A DNA stretch of 6,050 nt from Candidatus Aminicenantota bacterium (GTDB taxonomy: Bacteria > Acidobacteriota > Aminicenantia > Aminicenantales > UBA8522), in NCBI GenBank assembly GCA_003524335.1, contig DQHV01000213.1:5696-11745 (forward strand), given 5' to 3'. Shown here piece by piece: positions 1 through 5,784 of the stretch (its first letter is position 1; the number at the start of each line of letters is the position of its first letter). The position numbers and the translations under genes are program-made. Below the pieces are notes generated by a model. The model saw only the letters and a list, made by a program, of their open reading frames with translations, searched no databases and had not been told where the DNA came from.

Positions 1-2
1 AC

Positions 3-677
3 TTCTTCCAGGACCTGGTGGAAGCCGAGATCCGCTACCTCCCTCTCTACCCTGACGAGCACGGGACCCTCTTCCAAGAAAGCTTCCTCAGAAACTCACC
101 GAACATCCTTCCCCGCGTGTTACCCGAGCATGCAGATATCGCGGATACCGTCCGGGTGATCGACGTGCCCGAGGCCGCCGGAGGGAAGGTGCTCCGCATC
201 CTGATGAACGCCGACCTCGACGAGGCCGTAGGATTTCTCGTCGACCCCCGGATCGACCCTCCCTCCGCTCCGCTCTCGAGGGAGATGGACAAAAAAGGGG
301 CCGAGAACCATTGGGCCTGGCGGCTCGAGATGGCCGAGCACATCGCCTCAAAGCTGGACCCCGGGCGCTTCGGCGTCCGGGCCATGTACGTGATCGGCAG
401 CACTAAGAACGCCACGGCCGGCCCGCAGAGCGATATCGACCTTCTCGTCCATTTCCGAGGCACCAAAAAGCAGCGACAGGACCTGCTGACCTGGATGGAG
501 GGTTGGAGTCTGTCTTTGGACGAGATGAATTTCCAGAAGACGGGCTTGAGGAGCGGCGGAATCCTGGATGTCCATCTGGTCACGGATGAGGACATTACCA
601 ACAGGACGAGCTATGCGGTGAAGATCGACGCCGTCACCGATGCGGCCAGGCCCCTGCGGCTCAAAGACGGCGGCTGA
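3..677 (+). CDS. PEP/pyruvate-binding-family C-terminus fused to a nucleotidyltransferase domain (5' partial)
   Basis: The frame is open to the left edge (it reads FFQDLV before the GTG at 18), so the gene starts outside the window; the GTG is probably internal. The first residues, FFQDLVEAEIRYLPLYP, match the end of the PEP/pyruvate-binding (PPDK_N, PF01326) family that carries a G-[ST]-H-F-F motif; a related motif (GTHFLTNL) is in the minus-strand gene at 3915-5582. Counting from the GTG, residues 100-200 form a polymerase-beta-superfamily nucleotidyltransferase: GST at 127-129, then the paired metal-binding acids D139 and D141 in SDIDLLV (bases 432-440), and a third acidic candidate D184 in GGILDVHLV. 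The expected chemistry is transfer of a nucleotide to a protein or small molecule; the target is unknown. It converges with the metallophosphoesterase gene, leaving 20 bases between stops. The nucleotidyltransferase call is firm; membership of the N-terminal part in the PPDK_N family is likely, but most of it lies outside the window. Confidence 0.8.
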   Translation, partial: FFQDLVEAEIRYLPLYPDEHGTLFQESFLRNSPNILPRVLPEHADIADTVRVIDVPEAAGGKVLRILMNADLDEAVGFLVDPRIDPPSAPLSREMDKKGAENHWAWRLEMAEHIASKLDPGRFGVRAMYVIGSTKNATAGPQSDIDLLVHFRGTKKQRQDLLTWMEGWSLSLDEMNFQKTGLRSGGILDVHLVTDEDITNRTSYAVKIDAVTDAARPLRLKDGG

Positions 678-680
678 GGA

Positions 681-713
681 CCGGATTGATAGGGCCCCTA
701 AATCAACTCCCGG
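681..713. repeat. imperfect inverted repeat at convergent gene ends
   Basis: Between and across the two converging stop codons there is an interrupted dyad: CCGG, TTGAT, AGG, a GCC loop, CCT, two unpaired A, ATCAA, a CTC bulge and CCGG. It sits where a bidirectional terminator would be expected and includes the minus-strand TAG at 698-700. No T-run follows on either strand, so an ordinary intrinsic terminator is not supported. It may simply slow polymerase or protect the 3' ends, or be chance. Confidence 0.35.
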
Positions 714-1555
714 TTGGCGGCGTTCAGGTCGTCGGGGTCGAAGCGGACGAGCGCCAGCTCCGGTCCGTCGTGAGCGGCAGAGAAGCAGTGCGTCCTTCCG
801 ATCCGGTCCCGCCAGAAGCCGGAAATCCCGGCCGATTCATGCACATGGCCGTGTAGAGTCACAAGTGGCTGGCGAGCTTCGATAAACCGGCGGACGGCGA
901 TGCTGCCAAGATGGCAATCGAGGGGGACATGATCGATCATCTTCCCTCCCCTGGCCGACAAGTCGAGCTTGGTTTGGTACGGAGGTGTGTGGAAGAGAAA
1001 AATTGCTCTGGCCATATCTTGGTTCTCGGTGAACCGGTCCAGATCGTCTTTGATGGTCATATATCTCATCTCTTGGTCGGACACGGGATAGGTCCGCCAT
1101 CCCTCCTCGGGTGAGACGGCATCCGAGTCGGTATAACGGGACACGTCGTACCGTTCCCAGTCTTTGAGTCGAAAGGGCGTCGGCGGAACATAGGCATAGC
1201 CATAGATGGTGAATTCTCCAAACCCGACTCGGCGCTGATGGATATACTCCCAGACACCGCGAGCCGCCGCATCCAGGACCGCCGCTTCTTCAATCCGGGC
1301 ATCGTCATTGCCCATGATCAGGAGGACCCGCGGATAGCCGGCCCCAAGCTCCCGACGCAATTCCAGAAAATTCTTAACCAGGAAATCATTGATGAAATCT
1401 CGATGCGGAAAATCCAGAGTCTCATGGGCATGCCACGCATGGGGGAGAAAGTCGCCGCCGATGAACACGGCCTCGGGCTTTTCCCGGCGGACCGCCTCAA
1501 AAAGCGTCTGATAACGGCCTATCCTGCCGTGGAGGTCGGAGACAAAGAAGTTCAT
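698..1555 (-). CDS. Calcineurin-like metallophosphoesterase
   Basis: A 285-residue protein with the full metal-binding signature of the calcineurin-like phosphoesterase superfamily (Metallophos, PF00149): D7-x-H9 in SDLHG, GGD at 33-35, GND at 82-84, H189 in HTPP, and GHVH at 236-239. Enzymes with this two-metal centre hydrolyse phosphomonoesters, diesters or nucleotides; the substrate cannot be told from sequence. No signal peptide or membrane segment is seen, so it should be cytoplasmic. I chose the ATG at 1553-1555 because the protein then begins MNFFVSDLHG, placing the first metal motif at the N-terminus as is usual. A longer frame begins at a TTG at 1597, but that codon lies inside the terminator hairpin of the preceding gene. 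There is no clear Shine-Dalgarno site before the ATG. It follows the response regulator in the same direction but is separated from it by the terminator, so co-transcription would need read-through. Confidence 0.88.
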   Translation of the reverse strand: MNFFVSDLHGRIGRYQTLFEAVRREKPEAVFIGGDFLPHAWHAHETLDFPHRDFINDFLVKNFLELRRELGAGYPRVLLIMGNDDARIEEAAVLDAAARGVWEYIHQRRVGFGEFTIYGYAYVPPTPFRLKDWERYDVSRYTDSDAVSPEEGWRTYPVSDQEMRYMTIKDDLDRFTENQDMARAIFLFHTPPYQTKLDLSARGGKMIDHVPLDCHLGSIAVRRFIEARQPLVTLHGHVHESAGISGFWRDRIGRTHCFSAAHDGPELALVRFDPDDLNAANRELI

Positions 1556-1577
1556 TGACACAGGGAGAATGATAGCG

Positions 1578-1616
1578 AAAAACCGAGGGGGCGACAACTC
1601 CGCTGAAGTCGCCCCT
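1578..1616 (-). terminator. Intrinsic terminator after the response regulator gene
   Basis: Read on the minus strand, AGGGGCGAC (1616-1608) pairs with GTCGCCCCCT (1595-1586), with a single bulged base and a 12-base loop, and is followed by CGG and then five T (1582-1578). It begins about 20 bases after the response regulator stop. The GC-rich stem followed by a U-run is the standard rho-independent form; the three-base spacer and short U-run suggest moderate strength. Confidence 0.7.
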
Positions 1617-1637
1617 GAGAACGCTCAAGGAAGAGGG

Positions 1638-2360
1638 CTACGAACCTTCGCCCACGTTGAATTTGTAGCCGACGCCGCGCACGGTCTGGATGTACCTCTT
1701 GGCCTTGCCGAGCTTCTTCCGGAGGCCGGTCAGATGGTAATCGACAACACGTTCAGTAATGGGGTAACCGTCTTCTCGGACATTGTCGAGGATTCGAGAC
1801 CGGGTAAAAACTTGGTTGGGCTTGCCCGCGAGAAGGGCGAGAATCTCGAATTCCGTCTTGGTCAGGGCGATCTTCCGGCCGCCCGCCAAGACCTCGTACG
1901 CCCCCCGGTTGATCACCAAGCCGTCGATTTCCAGCGTCATTTTTTGATTCCCCGCCGATTGGACCCTCCTCCTCAGAAGGGCCTGGATGCGGGCCAACAG
2001 GACCTGTGGCTCAAAAGGCTTCGTAACGTAATCGTCGGCATAATCCTTCAGGCCGGCGACGATATCTTCCATCCGTTTCTTGGCCGTTACCATGATGACC
2101 AAGATCTCGGAGGTGTTGGGATCCTTTTTCAGGATGCCGCAGACTTTATGGCCGTCGATTCCCGGGAGCAGGAGGTCCAGGAGGATGAGGTCCGGCTTCT
2201 CCCTCCTCACCAGCTCCAGGGCTTCCTCTCCGGTCTGGGCGCAGAGGACTTCGTAGCCCTCTCGCCAGAGGATGAAGGAAAGGCTTTTCTGAAGGTTGAG
2301 GTCGTCCTCGACACAAAGAATCCTGGCTTTGTGGTGGGTGTCTTCGTCTGTTGATTTCAT
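1638..2360 (-). CDS. OmpR/PhoB-family DNA-binding response regulator
   Basis: A 240-residue two-component response regulator of usual family length. Residues 13-130 form a receiver domain: acidic pair D19 and D20 (VEDD), phosphoacceptor D62 in LLLDLLLPG, switch threonine T92 (MVTAKK) and K114 in KPFEP. Residues 140-236 are a winged-helix output domain (Trans_reg_C) ending in YIQTVRGVGYKF, the wing that marks the OmpR/PhoB subfamily. It should bind direct-repeat DNA as a dimer after phosphorylation and act as a transcription factor. The ATG at 2360 is the only good start before the receiver. Its ribosome binding site is poor: AGG directly abuts the ATG. Upstream is an AT-rich 119-base gap with a promoter candidate and 11-bp direct repeats that may be an autoregulatory site; an intrinsic terminator follows. 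No histidine kinase is encoded in the window, so its partner is unknown. Confidence 0.95.
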   Translation of the reverse strand: MKSTDEDTHHKARILCVEDDLNLQKSLSFILWREGYEVLCAQTGEEALELVRREKPDLILLDLLLPGIDGHKVCGILKKDPNTSEILVIMVTAKKRMEDIVAGLKDYADDYVTKPFEPQVLLARIQALLRRRVQSAGNQKMTLEIDGLVINRGAYEVLAGGRKIALTKTEFEILALLAGKPNQVFTRSRILDNVREDGYPITERVVDYHLTGLRKKLGKAKRYIQTVRGVGYKFNVGEGS

Positions 2361-2384
2361 CCTGGACTTTGCCCCGAAGATTCC

Positions 2385-2412
2385 ATTTTAACGAAAACCA
2401 AACAAAAAGCAA
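2385..2412 (-). promoter_or_regulatory. Candidate promoter for the response regulator gene
   Basis: On the minus strand, TTGCTT (2412-2407) and TAAAAT (2390-2385) are separated by 16 bases, resembling sigma-70 -35 and -10 boxes (TAAAAT matches five of six consensus bases). The region is much richer in A and T than its surroundings. Transcription would start near 2378, leaving a leader of roughly 18 bases before the ATG at 2360. The call rests on consensus similarity alone. Confidence 0.4.
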
Positions 2413-2425
2413 ACGGAATCAAAAT
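2393..2425 (-). repeat. 11-bp direct repeats, candidate operator
   Basis: On the minus strand two adjacent 11-base units, GTTTGCTTTTT (2414-2404) and GTTTGGTTTTC (2403-2393), agree at 9 of 11 positions. The preceding 11 bases, ATTTTGATTCC (2425-2415), match the second unit at 7 of 11. OmpR/PhoB-type regulators typically bind direct repeats with an 11-bp period, one helical turn, and the repeats overlap the -35 and spacer of the candidate promoter of just such a gene. The T-richness of the region makes chance similarity possible. Confidence 0.4.
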
Positions 2426-2479
2426 AGTCGGCCGGAGAGAGCCCAGAGGGCAGTTATTGTCGAGCGGGGTGAGAAAATA

Positions 2480-3922
2480 TCAGGGGCGCGAATCTCGCTC
2501 TCTGTAAACCGTGATCCATTTATCGACAATTTCGACCAGGGTTTGACGCAGTTCAGTCCCGCTGCCGTGGATGGGGCGGAGCTCCTCGGCCAGCTCGGGG
2601 TAGCCCCTGCGATCGAGCCAGGAGGAGATGATGTCGTTATCAGAGTAGGGCTGAATCGTCTCCGGCGGCAGGGAGCGAAGGGCTGCCAGGAGATCGGGCA
2701 GATGAAAGATTTTTTCCCCTCCCATGGCCAGCGGGGTCCGGTCCAGGCGCGCTATCTCGACCTGCAGGTTCCTCTTGAGAAGGGTTATGAGCTCGCGGCC
2801 TCGGCTCCTCCTGGGGCGCAGCCTGTCCCCCAGCTCCCGATAGCTGTGCATGTAGAGCCAGGTCGAAAATTTGTCCTTGTCACCGTAGTTTTCCAGTAGT
2901 TGGCGCAGCCGGCGGGCCTCCTCGTTGTCCTTCTCTGCTTGAAGGAGGATCCCGCAGATCTCTTGGATATTCTTTGCCCGATGGAGCTCCCGGCCCTCGT
3001 CATCGGAGACGAGGAAGTCCCCCATCCCGGTGAAGTTGAGGATGTGCTCTCTGAGCTTCTCGAGGCTTCCAGGATCCCCCTTGGGAAGGACGAAGCCCAG
3101 GCCTTGAAGCTCATGGGCTTCTTTCGCTTTAGAGGCGATGATCACGGGGATACGGGGAAAGCGCCTGTTGACCAGTCGGATCAGATCACGTCCGGCACCG
3201 CTCTGAAGTTCGTCTCCTTTGGGGAAGAAGATGTCCGTAATCAGGCAGACGACATCGTCTCCGTGACCCCGGGGGAGCCGGCTCTCGGCTCTGATCTTGG
3301 ACTCCTCTTCGACCCCAAAAAGAAAGCTGAGGCTTTCCTCGTAGGTCCTGGTGATCATGACGTCTGCCCGCTGGCCGATGATCGCATACAGCACGGGAAG
3401 GAATTGGGAGAACCAGCGCGGCTCGTCGTCGACGATATGGAAAATGAACCGCCGGAGGCTGGAATGTTTCTTGATGTTGAGCAGGTCCTCCGCCGCCCGG
3501 ACTGCCGGCAGGATGATGCTTTCGGGGGGAAAGGCGTCCCGGTTGACGGCGAAGACGAGGTCGGCGCCTGTCGTATAGGGGTATTTTTGAGCCGCCGCTT
3601 GAGGGGGTGCGAATTGGATATACGGCTGGAACGATAAAAGGACAAAAACGGAGTCCGGACTCCTGGAGCGCAGCGCTTTGGCATCGAGGATGGCCAGTCC
3701 CGTGTCATCAAAGAGGAAGACCGACGGTTCTCCGGAGACGGCCGCCAGCACCGACTGGGGATCAGGGAGGACGTCCGTCACTAGCCACGGCATCTTCTCA
3801 ACCAGGACCTTCCTGGATTCGCGGACGTGTCCGTCAGCCGCAAAAAATCGCGCCCGCTTCATCTTGACGGGGTTGATAATCCGGGGGATGAACTCGTACT
3901 CCCGGGAATCGCGACTAGCCAT
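2480..3922 (-). CDS. Two-receiver signalling protein with duplicated C-terminal W-L/LRP modules
   Basis: A 480-residue protein I do not recognise as a named gene. Residues 22-148 look like a degenerate receiver: the strand order fits, but the acidic pocket is reduced (AADG at 28-31) and no matching lysine is evident. Residues 159-295 are an apparently intact receiver: D165 and D166, phosphoacceptor D230 in ITDIFFPKG, S264 in IIAS and K281 in VLPK. A coiled, charged linker follows (about 328-350). Two related modules end the protein: STWLYMHSYRELGDRLRP (353-370) and SSWLDRRGYPELAEELRP (433-450), each followed by a G-x-EL helix. Similar short modules, from memory, accompany PPDK_N/DUF5752-type proteins. 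There is no DNA-binding or enzymatic output domain, so output by protein contact is likely. The start at 3922 overlaps the upstream gene by 8 bases and has AGGTGG nine bases before it, so translation is probably coupled. The ATG at residue 21 (3862) lacks such a site. Confidence 0.85.
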   Translation of the reverse strand: MASRDSREYEFIPRIINPVKMKRARFFAADGHVRESRKVLVEKMPWLVTDVLPDPQSVLAAVSGEPSVFLFDDTGLAILDAKALRSRSPDSVFVLLSFQPYIQFAPPQAAAQKYPYTTGADLVFAVNRDAFPPESIILPAVRAAEDLLNIKKHSSLRRFIFHIVDDEPRWFSQFLPVLYAIIGQRADVMITRTYEESLSFLFGVEEESKIRAESRLPRGHGDDVVCLITDIFFPKGDELQSGAGRDLIRLVNRRFPRIPVIIASKAKEAHELQGLGFVLPKGDPGSLEKLREHILNFTGMGDFLVSDDEGRELHRAKNIQEICGILLQAEKDNEEARRLRQLLENYGDKDKFSTWLYMHSYRELGDRLRPRRSRGRELITLLKRNLQVEIARLDRTPLAMGGEKIFHLPDLLAALRSLPPETIQPYSDNDIISSWLDRRGYPELAEELRPIHGSGTELRQTLVEIVDKWITVYRERDSRP

Positions 3923-5582
3923 TCTCAGTAACCACCTGGCAGCGCTGGTTCATGGAATCTGCGTACACGGTGACGGGACGCGGAAAGGTCAACACGGCAA
4001 GCGCCGACTCGGGATGGGCTCCGGAGAAAAGCCACGGGTCGAAGGTATCGAGCTGCGGCATGACATATCCGTAGATGATGTTATTGCTCATCAGGTTGGT
4101 TAAGAAATGGGTGCCCTGGGTCCCGTACATCCGGGTCTGGAGTCGCTTCTGATCCTCGTCGAACCCGCCCTGGATCATGTACAGGAAATGGCTGCCGTAC
4201 ACCCCCCCCGTGAGGCTTCCTTCTTCGGGCAGGGGCTCGGACCGCCCGGCCACATCCACTCCGTATTCGAAGATCGCCGCCGCCTGGTCGACGTCCTTGA
4301 ACTCGACAAAGATGCCCCAATCCGGGTTTTTGCTCCCCAGTCGTCCGGGAACGACCAAGATGTATTTCTCGCCGCGACCCTGCATCTCCCGGTTGACACC
4401 GAGGATCCGCTTTCTGATCTCCGCCTGCCTATCTCTTGAGTAGAGGAAAGGAGACACCACGACGGCAAACTTGATGTCTTTTTTGACTCCATGTCCCTGG
4501 GCGTTATTGATCGAGAGATACGTGCGGAGGATCTGCCGGGGAACGGGGAGCGCGTCGAACCGCAGTTCGGGGAGCTCAGTCAGCTGGACGATGTGAAAGG
4601 TCCCCTGTCTGTTCTCCTTTTGGGAAAAGTCGAGGTTGAAGACAAACTCAATCTGGAAATGGGAGGAGATGCGGACGGAGATAGTCTCCATGATTTCGAC
4701 CAGGGTAGTTTTAAACCCAAAATGGTTGTTCTGGATGAGCTCCTCGATCGTGATCAGGTTGTTCTGGATCCCCAGGAGTCGGATCTTGTGAAAATTAGCG
4801 AACCGCACATGGAGCTTCCTCATCGTCTCCAGTTCTTCCCCCTTGAGGTCCGTGTTCCTGGTCAGGTCCAGAGCATAAAAATACTGTTGACCTTTCCCGA
4901 TTCTCAGGAGGTCGAGGGGGATCGGGTTACGGATGGTGGCCATGGAGATGACCGGAAAATCGTCCAGGACGGTGGCGTAGCCGTGGCCGAAGGCGATCCG
5001 GGCAAACCCCTCCTTGGGATTCTGGTTCTTCAGGGCATGGGGAAAAAACGAGCTCGCCACGCCGGAAATATAGGGGTAATAGACCGGGCCGGCGAGCGTG
5101 TCGTCGAGGAGTCCGGGGATGGGGTTGATGACGACGGCCATTTTTTCGCGGCTGTCGGGCGGCTGCTTCCGGCGGAAGTCATCATAGATATGGCCGATGG
5201 CCAGGACCGCCTGAGCGAGGCGGACCTTTGGGTCGGGATGGTTGTTGGGCAACATGAAGGAGGCGTTTTCGCCCGCATGAACGGGGCCGATGCCGGCCGT
5301 CGTGCGGCCCGCCTCATTCGTGGCCGACGAGCGGATACCTAGGGGGATTTCCCCGAGTTCTTCGAGAATGGACATAACGGCCAAGAGCTCCATCTCCCCG
5401 AGGCTGCCAGTGTTTTCCAGGTACCGGTCATAGAAATCCGTGGCCAGGATGCGCGTCTTGAGCAGACCGACCCTTAGGAGGGAAATCTCGTTGATCCTGA
5501 TGAGCCCGGCGCCCTTCCCTCCCGGCGCCCCTGAGCCATAGACTTTGACGTCGCCTTCTTTCTCGGTGATCGGGATGCTCAT
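3915..5582 (-). CDS. Divergent PEP/pyruvate-binding (PPDK_N-like) domain protein
   Basis: A 555-residue protein related to the N-terminal ATP-binding domain of PEP synthase and pyruvate phosphate dikinase. Seen in order: GGKGAGL at 21-27, IRSSAT at 83-88, ISGVASSFFP at 172-181, GHGYATV at 199-205, QQYFYALDL at 232-240, QIEFVFNLD at 310-318, HIVQL at 330-334, VPGRLGSKNPDWGI at 411-424, and two H-F motifs, GSHF (463-466) and GTHF (490-493). K23, R84, E312 and Q333 sit where the family's ATP-site residues are expected, so nucleotide binding is plausible. The SFAG-type loop after RSSAT is altered (HAGENASF, 102-109). There is no phosphohistidine domain and no PEP-binding barrel, so it should not complete the usual PEP/pyruvate reaction; function unknown. 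AAGG at 5590-5587 precedes the ATG by four bases. It is first in a two-gene unit with the two-receiver protein, which it overlaps by 8 bases. Confidence 0.82.
   Translation of the reverse strand: MSIPITEKEGDVKVYGSGAPGGKGAGLIRINEISLLRVGLLKTRILATDFYDRYLENTGSLGEMELLAVMSILEELGEIPLGIRSSATNEAGRTTAGIGPVHAGENASFMLPNNHPDPKVRLAQAVLAIGHIYDDFRRKQPPDSREKMAVVINPIPGLLDDTLAGPVYYPYISGVASSFFPHALKNQNPKEGFARIAFGHGYATVLDDFPVISMATIRNPIPLDLLRIGKGQQYFYALDLTRNTDLKGEELETMRKLHVRFANFHKIRLLGIQNNLITIEELIQNNHFGFKTTLVEIMETISVRISSHFQIEFVFNLDFSQKENRQGTFHIVQLTELPELRFDALPVPRQILRTYLSINNAQGHGVKKDIKFAVVVSPFLYSRDRQAEIRKRILGVNREMQGRGEKYILVVPGRLGSKNPDWGIFVEFKDVDQAAAIFEYGVDVAGRSEPLPEEGSLTGGVYGSHFLYMIQGGFDEDQKRLQTRMYGTQGTHFLTNLMSNNIIYGYVMPQLDTFDPWLFSGAHPESALAVLTFPRPVTVYADSMNQRCQVVTENG
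3932..3937 (-). promoter_or_regulatory. Ribosome binding site for the two-receiver gene
   Basis: On the minus strand AGGTGG ends nine bases before the ATG at 3922. It lies inside the last codons of the upstream PEP/pyruvate-binding gene, whose TAG is at 3915-3917. This favours 3922 as the start and points to translational coupling between the two genes. Confidence 0.55.
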
Positions 5583-5629
5583 CTTGCCTTTTTTATATTA
5601 GGACAAGCCTGTTTTTTAGTAAAGGACAG
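5583..5629 (-). promoter_or_regulatory. Candidate promoter region with 23-bp imperfect tandem repeat
   Basis: On the minus strand, TTTACT (5623-5618) and TAATAT (5600-5595) with a 17-base spacer resemble sigma-70 boxes, but transcription would then start close to the AAGG ribosome site (5590-5587), so this pair may not be the real promoter. The same stretch is two 23-base units (5628-5606 and 5605-5583). Each begins TGTCCT and carries TAAAAAA eleven bases into the unit, with GGC shortly after; a further TGTCC lies just upstream (5634-5630). The second unit abuts the ATG. A regulator-binding or translational control site is possible. Confidence 0.3.
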
Positions 5630-5687
5630 GGACAATATCAGGAAGTGCTTACAAAGCCGATCTTCTCTGGGGAGCGGCCGTACCGTG

Positions 5688-5703
5688 GGAGACCGCAGTC
5701 TCC
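5688..5703. repeat. Small perfect hairpin in the intergenic gap
   Basis: GGAGAC, a CGCA loop and GTCTCC form a perfect six-base-pair stem. It lies 82 bases past the arginase-family stop on the minus strand and has no T-run after it on either strand, so it is not a standard intrinsic terminator. It may act as an mRNA 3' structure or be chance. Apart from this hairpin and the repeat next to the start at 5582, I see nothing definite in the 5583-5784 gap. Confidence 0.35.
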
Positions 5704-5784
5704 GAGCTGCGCCGGCGAGTCCAGATCTCCAGCCGCCGATTCAGGCAAATCCGTTCCGAGAAAGACTTTTTCAGGTCGCCCGCC

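Noticed and set aside
1569..2354. 261-codon open frame on the plus strand opposite the response regulator
   Set aside because: It lies wholly opposite a gene with complete receiver and winged-helix motifs; the translation shows no family motif and is explained by GC-rich codon bias.
2441..2451. GCCC-AGA-GGGC mini-hairpin after the two-receiver gene, considered as a terminator
   Set aside because: Only four base pairs with a three-base loop and no T-run directly after it on the minus strand.
2900..3637. 245-codon open frame on the plus strand opposite the two-receiver gene
   Set aside because: Shadow of the minus-strand gene, whose receiver motifs and coupled start are convincing; no motifs seen in the antisense product.
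4202..4209. Run of eight C (eight G on the coding strand) inside the PPDK_N-like gene, considered as a slippage or frameshift site
   Set aside because: Family motifs continue in the same frame on both sides (GRLGSKNPDWGI before, YGSHF after), so no frameshift is present; slippage remains speculative.
4491..5342. 283-codon open frame on the plus strand opposite the PPDK_N-like gene
   Set aside because: The minus-strand frame carries the ordered family motifs; the plus-strand product is unusually rich in D, G and V, as expected from an antisense shadow.
5640..5784. Possible tRNA or other structured RNA in the gap
   Set aside because: No T-arm consensus or cloverleaf could be drawn; only one isolated six-pair hairpin is present.
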